Below, in pieces: positions 55,136 to 63,398 of a DNA stretch of 64,000 nt; position 1 is the stretch's first letter, and the number at the start of each line of letters is the position of its first letter. The notes beneath the pieces are model-generated. The model worked only from the letters and a program-made list of their open reading frames with translations, was not told the DNA's origin and ran no database searches. This stretch comes from Bacteroidota bacterium. Lineage in GTDB: Bacteria; Bacteroidota; Ignavibacteria; Ignavibacteriales; Ignavibacteriaceae. The stretch is from contig JADFLR010000008.1 in assembly GCA_022564295.1 (NCBI GenBank), positions 1-64,000 on the forward strand, given 5' to 3'. A program made the translations under genes and the position numbers.

Positions 55136-56050
55136 TTAATAAGATTCTAGTATTCCCGATGCTTTTTTGATAGCTCGATTTTCAGGCAGCAAATATTTTA
55201 ACAATCTTAGTAACAATCGTATAATCTCTTTAAAGGGTACAATTAGTGGGTGAAGAACAAATACGCGTTGAACTGGGATCGCTTCAAATCCAACTCTGAC
55301 TTTATAAGAATGTAATCCCTCTTTCCCCGTATTTTCCTGAACAGAACTTAATCCATAACATACAATTGAAAACCCGTTTACTTTTAAGAAATAATTATTA
55401 ACGAAATCTACCAGACCGTTATTTGGACAGATTTTTTTTTGATCATCAGTAGAAAAACTTCCCTGAATAACAACAAAATCTTCCAGTACAATTAAACTCA
55501 TAAACGCAATTATTTCCTTATCAAGCCAGGCAGCAACTGCTCTATGTGCCGGGTTTTTTCTAAAACGGGTAAATCGACTTCTGAAACTTTTTTCACTACA
55601 ATCAGAAAGTCCAACACGTTTGCGTGTATCGGCAAATGCCTTCAGACCGCAATCTAGTATTTCATTCCAATGTGCAAATCCAAACTGAAGATTTCTTTGA
55701 GCGATTCGGATATCTCTTCTAGCATTCTTTGATAAATGTTGCAGACCGTAATCATTATCTATGCAATTATAAAGTGTAGAGTTCGCATAATTATTCTCTG
55801 GCAAAAGGGTATAGTTAAGTAACAAACATTTAAGTTCTCTAAAAACTCGACGGATTTCTTCCTTAGTTGGTTTACTTGTATTAAACTCGGGAAAACGAAT
55901 AGCAGATAATCCTTCAAATTTTATCCAAAGGTAATCGTTATCTCCTTCAACTGCATCTATACCTGATTCTCGCACATTACTGGAATATTCTTTCATACTG
56001 ATTTGCAGTGTTGATTCGGGGACATCTATATTTTGGGATGTATGGTTCAT
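55136..56050 (-). CDS. GNAT/FemAB-like acyltransferase, opposite strand
   Basis: The 304-residue protein shows NARRDIRIAQRNLQFGFAH, AVAAWLDKEIIAFMSLIVLEDFVVIQGSFSTDDQK-type sequence (residues about 170-205) and CPNNGLVDFVNNYFL, resembling BioF2/GNAT-like proteins in glycan loci. It is the only gene in this part on the minus strand. Its upstream flank (56051-56284) is gene-free and no clear ribosome binding site precedes ATG 56050; Met 19 is an alternative start. C-terminal half has a hydrophobic, Arg/Leu-rich amphipathic stretch. Confidence 0.72.
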   Translation of the reverse strand: MNHTSQNIDVPESTLQISMKEYSSNVRESGIDAVEGDNDYLWIKFEGLSAIRFPEFNTSKPTKEEIRRVFRELKCLLLNYTLLPENNYANSTLYNCIDNDYGLQHLSKNARRDIRIAQRNLQFGFAHWNEILDCGLKAFADTRKRVGLSDCSEKSFRSRFTRFRKNPAHRAVAAWLDKEIIAFMSLIVLEDFVVIQGSFSTDDQKKICPNNGLVDFVNNYFLKVNGFSIVCYGLSSVQENTGKEGLHSYKVRVGFEAIPVQRVFVLHPLIVPFKEIIRLLLRLLKYLLPENRAIKKASGILESY

Positions 56051-56284
56051 CTGTGTTTATTTATTCGAGGAATTTATTGATGGAAAAATCGGGATTTCTT
56101 TTCTTAAATGAAAATGTGACAGACTATCGTAAATGTAGTACCAGGCAGTCGTTGTTAATAAATGTGTCCAAGTTTAATTTCGTCATCAGATAATAAGTAT
56201 AAATTGCTTTGGTAAATTGATTTTATTAAACTTTAGTTTAGAATTTTAGAATTATTCAAAAAATAAACAGATTCAATTTAGTAT
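56051..56284. other. Divergent intergenic stretch, no gene seen
   Basis: The 234-base AT-rich gap between the minus-strand GNAT gene and the GT4 gene carries no ORF with family resemblance, although a short plus-strand frame covers part of it. It must contain both promoters, but no TTTG-N20-TAnnTTTG pair was recognised. Confidence 0.5.
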
Positions 56285-57397
56285 ATGAAAATTCTCCTTC
56301 TTGCTGATCCATCAAATCCACACACAATTAAATGGGTAAATTCTCTTTCAGACAAAGAGGTTGATATTTTTTTGTTTGGATTGTCAAAATTTGATGATTC
56401 TTTTTATCCGGACTCAATTAAAATTGAATCTTTTAAAACACCATCAATAATTAAATCAAAACTTAGCGGAAACGTATTTAAAATTATCTACATTTCTGCT
56501 TTTCTAAAAATCAAACAAATAATTGACAAATTTAAACCTGATATTATTCACGCACATTACGCAGGGAGCTATGGTTTACTGGGCGCATTAACAAAATTTC
56601 ACCCATATATTCTATCTGTCTGGGGAGTGGATATTAATATTTATCCTAAAGTTTCATTTATTCATAATTATCTGATAAAGTATTCGCTAAACAAAGCAGA
56701 TACTCTTTTAGCAACAAGTAAAATACTGAAAGAGGAAACCCAAAAATATACTAATCAAGAAATTGAAATAACTCCATTTGGAATCGATCTGCTTTTATTT
56801 AAGAAAAAAAGTGCGAAATCAATTTTTTCTTCAGAGGATATTGTAATTGGAACTGTAAAAAGACTTGAAGAAAAATATGGTATTGATGATTTAATTGAAG
56901 CATTTGGAATAGTTAGAGATGCACATCCAAATTTATCATTAAAGTTATTATTAGTTGGCGATGGATCAGTCCGGCAAAAATTAACGAGCTTAGTAAATCA
57001 ACTGGATTTAGGCTATGTAGTTACTTTTGCAGGAGAGGTACCATTTAGTAAGGTAGTTGATTATCACAATATTATGGACATTGAAGTTTTCCTTTCAAAA
57101 ACAGAAAGTTTTGGTGTTTCAGTTCTTGAAGCATCTGCAACAGAGACACCGGTTGTTGTTACAAATGTGGGAGGATTGCCCGAAGTTGTTGAAGATGGGG
57201 TTACAGGAATTGTTGTTCCGTTGGGAAATATGAATAAAACAGTTAAAGCAATCGAACGACTCATTTTGGATTATCGGCTTAGGATAAAGATGGGAAAAGC
57301 TGGACGGACAAGAGTTATTAATTTGTATAATTGGGAAGATAATGTTCAACAAATGATTAACATTTATGAAAGAGTAATTAAAAACAATGCAGATTAG
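56285..57397 (+). CDS. GT4-family glycosyltransferase
   Basis: The 370-residue enzyme has ILLLADPSNPHTIKWVNSLSDK at the start (acceptor lobe), IIHAHYAGSYGLLGAL, LSVWGVDINIYPK and the C-terminal donor lobe IVIGTVKRLEEKYGIDDLIEAF, LLLVGDGSVRQKL and ESFGVSVLEASATETPVVVTNVGGLPEVVEDG-type (residues about 280-310), with the EX7E Glu pair. Classical GT-B retaining enzyme of polysaccharide loci. It overlaps the following GNAT gene by 11 bases. Confidence 0.93.
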   Translation: MKILLLADPSNPHTIKWVNSLSDKEVDIFLFGLSKFDDSFYPDSIKIESFKTPSIIKSKLSGNVFKIIYISAFLKIKQIIDKFKPDIIHAHYAGSYGLLGALTKFHPYILSVWGVDINIYPKVSFIHNYLIKYSLNKADTLLATSKILKEETQKYTNQEIEITPFGIDLLLFKKKSAKSIFSSEDIVIGTVKRLEEKYGIDDLIEAFGIVRDAHPNLSLKLLLVGDGSVRQKLTSLVNQLDLGYVVTFAGEVPFSKVVDYHNIMDIEVFLSKTESFGVSVLEASATETPVVVTNVGGLPEVVEDGVTGIVVPLGNMNKTVKAIERLILDYRLRIKMGKAGRTRVINLYNWEDNVQQMINIYERVIKNNAD

Positions 57398-57956
57398 ACC
57401 CTTAATCAACAATGATATAGAAAGTATTTCACTACTTCATAAACGAGTTTTTGATAGCTCTTATTTTTCCATACACTTTAATATAAGCAGGCTCAATAAG
57501 TATTTCGAGAGCTTGTTGAGTGCGAATAAATACTGCTATGTTGCTGTTGAAGATAAGAAGATTTTAGGATATGTTATTGGAGGTTATCAAACCCAAAAAG
57601 CTGTAGATAATTTTATGAAAAGTAACATTTGGTACATCTTTAGTTGCATGCTAATAAATCCAAAGTTTATACTCAGTGCAATTGTTAAAATATTCAGCAG
57701 GATTTTTGCAAAAAAACAGCAATCTAAAGCTAAGTTAAGATTGTTTTTAATTGGTGTCGATCAGAATGCTAATAGAAAAGGAATAGGGGGTATTCTACTG
57801 AATAAATTTGAAGATGAACTTTTAGATAATGACATTCACACGTATGGATTATATGTTCGCTTTAATAACTCACATGCAATGAAATTTTATGAAAAAAAAG
57901 GATTCCAGCAGGAATTTGTACGGAATGATCTAATCTGTTACATTAAAAGTATTTAA
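57387..57956 (+). CDS. GNAT-family N-acetyltransferase
   Basis: The 189-residue protein has IRPLINNDIESISLLHKRVF, YVAVEDKKILGYVIGGYQ, the acetyl-CoA loop LFLIGVDQNANRKGIGGILL (Q/RxxGxG/A type) and NNSHAMKFYEKKGFQQEF, all standard GNAT motifs. A mid segment is hydrophobic (NIWYIFSCMLINPKFIL), unusual in GNATs and suggesting membrane contact. It likely acetylates a sugar amine or glycan unit; the start overlaps the GT4 end. Confidence 0.88.
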   Translation: MQIRPLINNDIESISLLHKRVFDSSYFSIHFNISRLNKYFESLLSANKYCYVAVEDKKILGYVIGGYQTQKAVDNFMKSNIWYIFSCMLINPKFILSAIVKIFSRIFAKKQQSKAKLRLFLIGVDQNANRKGIGGILLNKFEDELLDNDIHTYGLYVRFNNSHAMKFYEKKGFQQEFVRNDLICYIKSI

Positions 57957-58064
57957 ACATTTGATCCGTTTATTAAGGCAAAAAGTAGTTAAGTAATTTC
58001 TCAATTTATTTAACCCTGTTTTAATAGCATTAATTCAATTTAATAAAAATATAATGGTAGTTAT

Positions 58065-59012
58065 TTGGTAAGCATAATTTGCCCAACATATAATGAAGTA
58101 GACAACATTGAAAAAATCCTTAAGTTTTTCACAGATGCGCCGCCAGACGAAAAAGAATTACTTATTGTTGATGGAGGTTCCAATGATGGTACAAAGACTA
58201 TTGTTGAAGAATGGATATCGAAATATTCTAATATTCAAATGTTCGAAAATCCTAATAAATATGTACCGTTTGCTTTAAATATTGGTATTAAGAACTCAAG
58301 CGGTGATCCGATTATTCGTTTGGATGCGCATACTGAATATGCTCAGGACTATTTAGAACAGATAATTAAAACATTTAATGAAACCGGTGCAGATATTGTT
58401 GGTGGTCCTATGAATGCTGTAGGGAAAACCAACTTTCAAATTGCAGTTGCACAATCTACAAGTACTGTATTTGGAGTTGGTGACAGTAAAATTCATAAGG
58501 CAAAATATAAAGGTGAATCTGATCATGTTTATTTAGGTGCCTGGCGAAGAAGATTATTTGATGAGATAGGTTACTTTGATGAAAGATTAAAAAGAAATCA
58601 GGATGATGAATTTCATTATCGTGCACGAAGTTTGGGTAAAAGAATTTATTTAAATCCTGAAATAAAATCATTCTATTACCCACGGAGTTCTTTATCTAAA
58701 GTTATAAAGCAATATTTTCAGTATGGTTTATTCAAACCTGCTGTATTAAGAAAAATTAAATCGGAAATTAAGCTCCGGCATTTAATTCCATCACTATTCA
58801 GTATTTATATTTTAACGCTCTCTTTAGCATTTTTAAGCATATTTTATTTACTTCCGTTATTTGTATATATCTTTATGGATATTTATTTTTCAATACGTAC
58901 AAAAGGTAATATTAAAATTGTTAGTAATTCATTACTTGTTTACCCCGTAATGCATCTATCATATGGTTTTGGATTTTTAACCGGTCTATTTAAGGCAGGT
59001 GTGAGAAATTAA
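58065..59012 (+). CDS. GT2-family glycosyltransferase
   Basis: The 315-residue enzyme begins VSIICPTYNEVDNIEKILKFF with DGGSNDGTK, the DAHTEY (DxH variant of DxD) metal site, and the acceptor region FDERLKRNQDDEFHYRARSLG. Two helices at the C-terminus (LIPSLFSIYILTLSLAFLS, LFVYIFMDIYF) anchor it. Related to ExoA/succinoglycan-type transferases. The start is TTG 58065. A 108-base gap precedes it and 160 AT-rich bases follow before the DegT gene. Confidence 0.92.
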   Translation: MVSIICPTYNEVDNIEKILKFFTDAPPDEKELLIVDGGSNDGTKTIVEEWISKYSNIQMFENPNKYVPFALNIGIKNSSGDPIIRLDAHTEYAQDYLEQIIKTFNETGADIVGGPMNAVGKTNFQIAVAQSTSTVFGVGDSKIHKAKYKGESDHVYLGAWRRRLFDEIGYFDERLKRNQDDEFHYRARSLGKRIYLNPEIKSFYYPRSSLSKVIKQYFQYGLFKPAVLRKIKSEIKLRHLIPSLFSIYILTLSLAFLSIFYLLPLFVYIFMDIYFSIRTKGNIKIVSNSLLVYPVMHLSYGFGFLTGLFKAGVRN

Positions 59013-59171
59013 TTTAAGCAATTTCCTTTCTTTGAGGAGATAATATTTTTTTTAATGTATCATTATGGTATATTGGAATTTCCATACAATAAATTTATCT
59101 TTAAATCTTTATTAGAAAAAACTTGCAAATTAAAGCGTTAATTTGTAATATTTTGTTATATTATTTTGCAT

Positions 59172-60332
59172 ATGAAAAACGATTTCCTTTTATTTCATAA
59201 ACCGTTTATTTCTGAAGAAGAAGTAGACGAGATTGTCGATACTGTTCGATCGGGCTGGTTAAGCATGGGACCTAAAACGATCCGGTTCGAAAACAATTTT
59301 AATGAGTACATCGGAGTGAAAAAATCCGTTGCTGTTAGTTCGTGGACAGCAGCAGGTCATCTTTCTCTGGAAGCATTTGGAATTAATGAAGGGGATGAAG
59401 TAATTCTTCCCACAATGACCTTTCCAGCTACTGCTGAGATTGTTTGCTATTTCAAAGCTAAACCAGTAATTGTTGATGTTGATGAAGATACACTTAACAT
59501 ATCTCTTGAAGCAATTGAAAAAGCTATTACATCAAAAACCAAAGCAATCATTCCTGTGCATTATGCAGGGCAGCCGTGTGACCTAGATGAAATACATACT
59601 ATAGCAAAAAAACATAATCTTAAAGTTCTTGAAGATGCAGCTCATTCTTTACCTGCCATATATAAAGGTAAAAAAATCGGAACAATTTCTGATGTAACAT
59701 GTTTTAGTTTTTACGCTACCAAAACATTATCCACTGGCGAAGGTGGAATGATTTGCACGAATGACGAAGAAATTGCTGAACGTGTTAAAATTATGCGTTT
59801 ACACGGAATAAATCGGGATGCATGGAAACGTTATACAGAATCAGGTTCATGGTATTACGAAGTAGTAGCTCCGGGTTATAAATACAATTTCACAGATCTT
59901 CAAGCATCACTTGGTTTACCACAGCTTAAAAAGGTTGATTCAATGTGGAATTCTAGAAAAAGAATTGCTGCAAAATATACAGAAGCATTAAAAGATCTGG
60001 ATAGTATCCAATTGCACACAATCAAACCTGATAGAGATTCTTCGTGGCATCTCTTCCCAATCCGTCTTTATTTGGATAGATTAACAAAAAACAGAGCACA
60101 AATAATAAATGAATTACGAGAAAAGAATGTAGGTGTGGGAGTTCATTTTATGCCTGTTCACCAGCATCTTTATTACAATGAAACATTTAACCTTTCCGAT
60201 GCTGAATATCCTGTTGCGTCAGCAGCATTCCCTCGTCTAATGTCATTACCAATCTACCCTGGAATGACTGATGAAAATGTTGATAAAGTTATAAATGTAT
60301 TAGTAGATACATTAAATAAGTTTAAAAAATAA
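59172..60332 (+). CDS. DegT/DnrJ/EryC1-family PLP sugar aminotransferase
   Basis: It aminates a keto sugar nucleotide. Seen: EVDEIVDTVRSGWLSMGPKTIRFE, VSSWTAAGHLSLEAFG, EVILPTMTFPATAEIVCYF, IPVHYAGQPCDLDEI, VLEDAAHSLPAIYKGKKIG and the PLP Lys in CFSFYATKTLSTGEGGM (about 183). Length 386 is normal. ATG 59172 is chosen over a TTG two codons upstream. With the sugar transferase and GNAT nearby this suggests a (di)amino-deoxy sugar such as bacillosamine, but the dehydratase is not in the window. Confidence 0.94.
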   Translation: MKNDFLLFHKPFISEEEVDEIVDTVRSGWLSMGPKTIRFENNFNEYIGVKKSVAVSSWTAAGHLSLEAFGINEGDEVILPTMTFPATAEIVCYFKAKPVIVDVDEDTLNISLEAIEKAITSKTKAIIPVHYAGQPCDLDEIHTIAKKHNLKVLEDAAHSLPAIYKGKKIGTISDVTCFSFYATKTLSTGEGGMICTNDEEIAERVKIMRLHGINRDAWKRYTESGSWYYEVVAPGYKYNFTDLQASLGLPQLKKVDSMWNSRKRIAAKYTEALKDLDSIQLHTIKPDRDSSWHLFPIRLYLDRLTKNRAQIINELREKNVGVGVHFMPVHQHLYYNETFNLSDAEYPVASAAFPRLMSLPIYPGMTDENVDKVINVLVDTLNKFKK

Positions 60333-60345
60333 TTCATTTTCCAAA

Positions 60346-60921
60346 ATGGGAAAGCACGGCAGTTTTATTAAACGTTGTACAGATATTATCATCAGTAGTG
60401 TGCTGTTAATAATTTTACTGCCAGTAATGATTATTACGGCGATAGCTATTAAACTGAACTCTAAAGGTCCGGTTTTTTTTGTGCAAGATCGTACGGGATT
60501 AAACGGCAAACCATTTAAAATGGTAAAATTTAGGGGGATGGTTAACAATGCATTAGAAGTAGGGCCACAGATTACTCAAATAAATGATCCAAGAGTAACT
60601 GGAGTTGGCAGAATTCTTCGGAGAACCAGTATCGATGAGATTCCCCAATTTATAAATGTACTCAAAGGTGAAATGAGTTTAATTGGGCCGAGACCTGAAA
60701 TCATATCTATAACTGAAAAATTTAATACTGAACAAAAAGAAGTATTTAGTTTTAAACCTGGTATCACCGGTTATTCTCAAGTCAATGGCAGACAAATGTT
60801 ATCCCCGGGAGAGAGAGTAAATATGGAAGTCGATTATTATAAAAAAGCTAACTTCTGGAGTGATTTATTAATTGCTACCTCAACCTTTAAAGTGATTGTA
60901 AGTAATAAGGGGAATATTTGA
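60346..60921 (+). CDS. Initiating sugar-phosphate transferase (PglC/WcaJ type, short)
   Basis: The 191-residue enzyme has one N-terminal membrane segment (IIISSVLLIILLPVMIITAIAI) and the monotopic phosphoglycosyl transferase core KMVKFRGMVNNA, DPRVTGVGRILRRTSIDEIPQFINVLKGEMSLIGPRPE-type (residues about 83-118) and GITGYSQVNGR. It links the first sugar to undecaprenyl phosphate at the cytoplasmic face. Only 13 bases after the DegT gene, matching the PglE-PglC order of bacillosamine loci. Confidence 0.94.
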   Translation: MGKHGSFIKRCTDIIISSVLLIILLPVMIITAIAIKLNSKGPVFFVQDRTGLNGKPFKMVKFRGMVNNALEVGPQITQINDPRVTGVGRILRRTSIDEIPQFINVLKGEMSLIGPRPEIISITEKFNTEQKEVFSFKPGITGYSQVNGRQMLSPGERVNMEVDYYKKANFWSDLLIATSTFKVIVSNKGNI

Positions 60922-60948
60922 TTTACTTTTTAAATAATAAAAACAAAC

Positions 60949-61941
60949 TTGGATAAACTGAAGTTTAAACATCTTGCATTCTTAGTCCTCAGTTTAGTTG
61001 TTATAATTATTCCAAGATTTAATTGGGGAGAAGTAGGGCCATTAAAACCATTTGTAGGTATAAAACCATTTGATATTGAACAATATATTGACTATACGGA
61101 ATTTTTCAGAGGCGAAATAGATGATAACTCTCAATTAGAAGGACCATTTGTTTATAGACCTATGACTCCATTTTTAGCATCATTCCTTCCTTTTGACCCT
61201 TTAACATCAATCAACCTGGTTAACTTAATCGTTTTACTCCTTGCGCTAATTCCCCTGGTTAAAATGCTTCAGTTATTGCAATTAAAAAGTAATTATGTTT
61301 TTATGGGTGCGATTCTATTCGTTTATTCCTTTCCTCTCTTTTACTATGGTACATCTGGTTACATAGATTCTGTCCTAATAGGATTCATAATGACGGCAGT
61401 TTATCTGATGTTAAGTAACAAAATAATATTGTTTTTTGTTGTATTTGCCCTTGGTGTAGGAGTTAAGGAGACGATAGTTATACTTATTCCGGTTTTTGCA
61501 ATTTATTTATTTTTTCAAAGTAATTTCTCATTGAAGAAAAATATCTCACTTCTTCTTTTGCTAATTCTAGTTTATTCTATATGTACGATTTTATTGCGAA
61601 ATATTGCTCCCGAAAGTGAAACATACATCTGGCTACCCTCGTTAAAAGTTTTAACTGATAATTTAGTTAGACCGAAAACTTATTTAAGCATATTACTTGC
61701 ATTTGGAATACCAGGAATTGGAGCACTGTTATATATTTATGTTGCACTTGGTAAGAATTCATTGATATCTCGGCAACCTGCATTAGTCTCTGGATTGATT
61801 ATGTCGATGATAATTTCGTTTTTTTCACTTTTTGCAGCATACGCTGATGGGCGACATATATGGACATCTTATCCATTTACTATTCCTCTGGCAGTTGTTT
61901 ATATAAAACATTTTATGGAAAGGAATAAAGCAACTAATTGA
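60949..61941 (+). CDS. Polytopic membrane protein, GT-C-like, paralogue 1
   Basis: The 330-residue protein has eight to nine helices. The first extracytoplasmic loop holds FDIEQYIDYTEFFRGE (Asp/Glu-rich, as in the acidic loop of GT-C transferases) and VYRPMTPFLASFLPFDPLTSINLVNL. Further shared sites are GYIDSVLI, GVKETIVILIPV and YADGRHIWTSYPFTIPLAV. The last gives a conserved Arg-His in the final loop. The TTG start is 28 bases after the sugar transferase. It is closely related to the gene at 62236. Function not known; a lipid-linked sugar transferase is plausible. Confidence 0.65.
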   Translation: MDKLKFKHLAFLVLSLVVIIIPRFNWGEVGPLKPFVGIKPFDIEQYIDYTEFFRGEIDDNSQLEGPFVYRPMTPFLASFLPFDPLTSINLVNLIVLLLALIPLVKMLQLLQLKSNYVFMGAILFVYSFPLFYYGTSGYIDSVLIGFIMTAVYLMLSNKIILFFVVFALGVGVKETIVILIPVFAIYLFFQSNFSLKKNISLLLLLILVYSICTILLRNIAPESETYIWLPSLKVLTDNLVRPKTYLSILLAFGIPGIGALLYIYVALGKNSLISRQPALVSGLIMSMIISFFSLFAAYADGRHIWTSYPFTIPLAVVYIKHFMERNKATN

Positions 61942-62235
61942 TATGTGTTAAATATCTTTTAGATATTATTAAGATGATACCTAAATCTATACCAATACTA
62001 TTTTAGAGAAATGTCTATTTCAATTTCTGAAAATAATGATTACCTATTTGTCTCAATTGTTTCATTATAATATATTTAACACAATCGTATGATTATCACT
62101 CATTTTAGATCGAAATTCAATTTTAATTGATTAGTTATCTTAATCATTTACAGAGTAGATAGCATATCAAATTTCAAAAAATAAATATTTAATATTATCG
62201 GTAATCAAAGAGTGAAGAAGGATTCTTAATTCTAA
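61942..62235. other. AT-rich gap between tandem paralogues, no gene seen
   Basis: Nearly 300 bases without a convincing ORF, repeat or promoter consensus. It contains many stop codons in all frames; nothing resembling the flanking genes was found that would mark a decayed third copy. Confidence 0.5.
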
Positions 62236-63258
62236 GTGAAAAAATCGCAGACCATAATTATTCTTGTAAGCTTAATTATAATTTCTATACCGAGGTTCAA
62301 TTGGGACGAATTTTGTAATGTAAATGCCTTAATCGGGAGGGAAAAGAGTAAAAAGACACTTGATGTAAACCAGTATATTGCTTATACAGAATACTTCAGA
62401 GGAAAGTCTAATATGCAATCTCAACTTTTAGAACCGTTTACTTATCGTCCATTTGTACCTTTTCTGGCTTCTTTCCTACCATTTAAAGCAATAACATCAA
62501 TAAATCTGGTTAACTTGATTGCTTTACTACTCACGGTTTTTGTTCTTCAAAAATTATTAAAGGAATTTAATTTTAGTCGGAGATATATTTTTTATGGTGA
62601 AATTCTATTTGTCTACTCTTTCCCGGTTTTTTATTACAGTACGCTGGGTTATGTTGATCCTGTCTTGATATTGTTTCTTACAATGGCTTTATATTTACTT
62701 ATCAAGGGAAAATTTATCAGTTTTATTTTAGTATTTATTCTAGGTCTTACGGTTAAGGAAACAATGGTTATCCTAATTCCTGTTGCAGGTGTATATTTGT
62801 CATTGCAGGAAGATTTATCACTCTCCAGGAAAATTTTATTATTTTTAATTATTATTGTAATATATTTATTAGAAAGTATTGTGATAAGAAATTATGTTCC
62901 GGGGAAAGGTACTTATCTTTGGATTCCACAATCAGATAAACTTTTGTACAATCTAAAGAGGGTAGCAGGTTACATCACTACAATTATTGTATTTGGAGTT
63001 CCTGGAATAGGAGCAATTCTATTTTTAACATGTTCAGAGTGCAAGAAACATATTGGCAGAATCAAATATGTTTTGTTAACAGGAATGGTTTTTTCTATAT
63101 TAGTTTCGATCTTCGCGATATTTTCCGCTTATGCTGAGGGAAGATATATTTGGATAACATATCCTTTTACAATACCTCTTGCAGTTGCATATCTGAAATT
63201 TTTTATAGAAAGGAAAAAATCAGTTTCAGCTAACGTTCCAATTGATTTGCATCAATAA
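62236..63258 (+). CDS. Polytopic membrane protein, GT-C-like, paralogue 2
   Basis: The 340-residue protein matches paralogue 1 along its length: ISIPRFNWDEF (IIPRFNWGEV), DVNQYIAYTEYFRGK, TYRPFVPFLASFLPF, TSINLVNLIALLL, GYVDPVLIL, GLTVKETMVILIPVAG and YAEGRYIWITYPFTIPLAVAY. By eye about half the positions agree. The Asp/Glu loop and final Arg are kept, which argues for a conserved catalytic role. GTG 62236 start. Last gene of the glycan locus. Confidence 0.65.
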   Translation: MKKSQTIIILVSLIIISIPRFNWDEFCNVNALIGREKSKKTLDVNQYIAYTEYFRGKSNMQSQLLEPFTYRPFVPFLASFLPFKAITSINLVNLIALLLTVFVLQKLLKEFNFSRRYIFYGEILFVYSFPVFYYSTLGYVDPVLILFLTMALYLLIKGKFISFILVFILGLTVKETMVILIPVAGVYLSLQEDLSLSRKILLFLIIIVIYLLESIVIRNYVPGKGTYLWIPQSDKLLYNLKRVAGYITTIIVFGVPGIGAILFLTCSECKKHIGRIKYVLLTGMVFSILVSIFAIFSAYAEGRYIWITYPFTIPLAVAYLKFFIERKKSVSANVPIDLHQ

Positions 63259-63277
63259 TTTTGCTGAACGGATAAAC

Positions 63278-63304
63278 CACATTATTTTTTTTAAAAATAA
63301 TGTG
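63278..63304 (+). terminator. AT-rich hairpin after the glycan locus
   Basis: CACATTATTTTT (63278-63289) pairs exactly with AAAAATAATGTG (63293-63304) around three bases, 20 bases after the paralogue 2 stop. No T-run follows the hairpin on the plus strand, so it is a weak terminator or a processing site. Confidence 0.45.
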
Positions 63305-63338
63305 CAACAACGTTTGAATTGAGATATTTTTTTTCCCC

Positions 63339-63369
63339 TTGCCTCGCTTTTACCATTATGCTAAGTTTC
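63339..63369 (+). promoter_or_regulatory. Bacteroidota-type promoter candidate
   Basis: TTG at 63339-63341, exactly 20 bases, then TAAGTTTC at 63362-63369 (seven of eight to TAnnTTTG). It would leave a leader of about 20-25 bases before ATG 63399. Confidence 0.5.
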
Positions 63370-63398
63370 GAGCAAATTTTCAACCTATAAGGAATTTA

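Noticed and set aside
56008-56193. Small plus-strand ORF in the divergent gap
   Set aside because: It overlaps the GNAT start, lacks a ribosome site and has no recognisable domain.
57119-57412. Minus-strand Cys/His/Asn-rich frame in the GT4 gene
   Set aside because: Antisense shadow of the donor-binding region.
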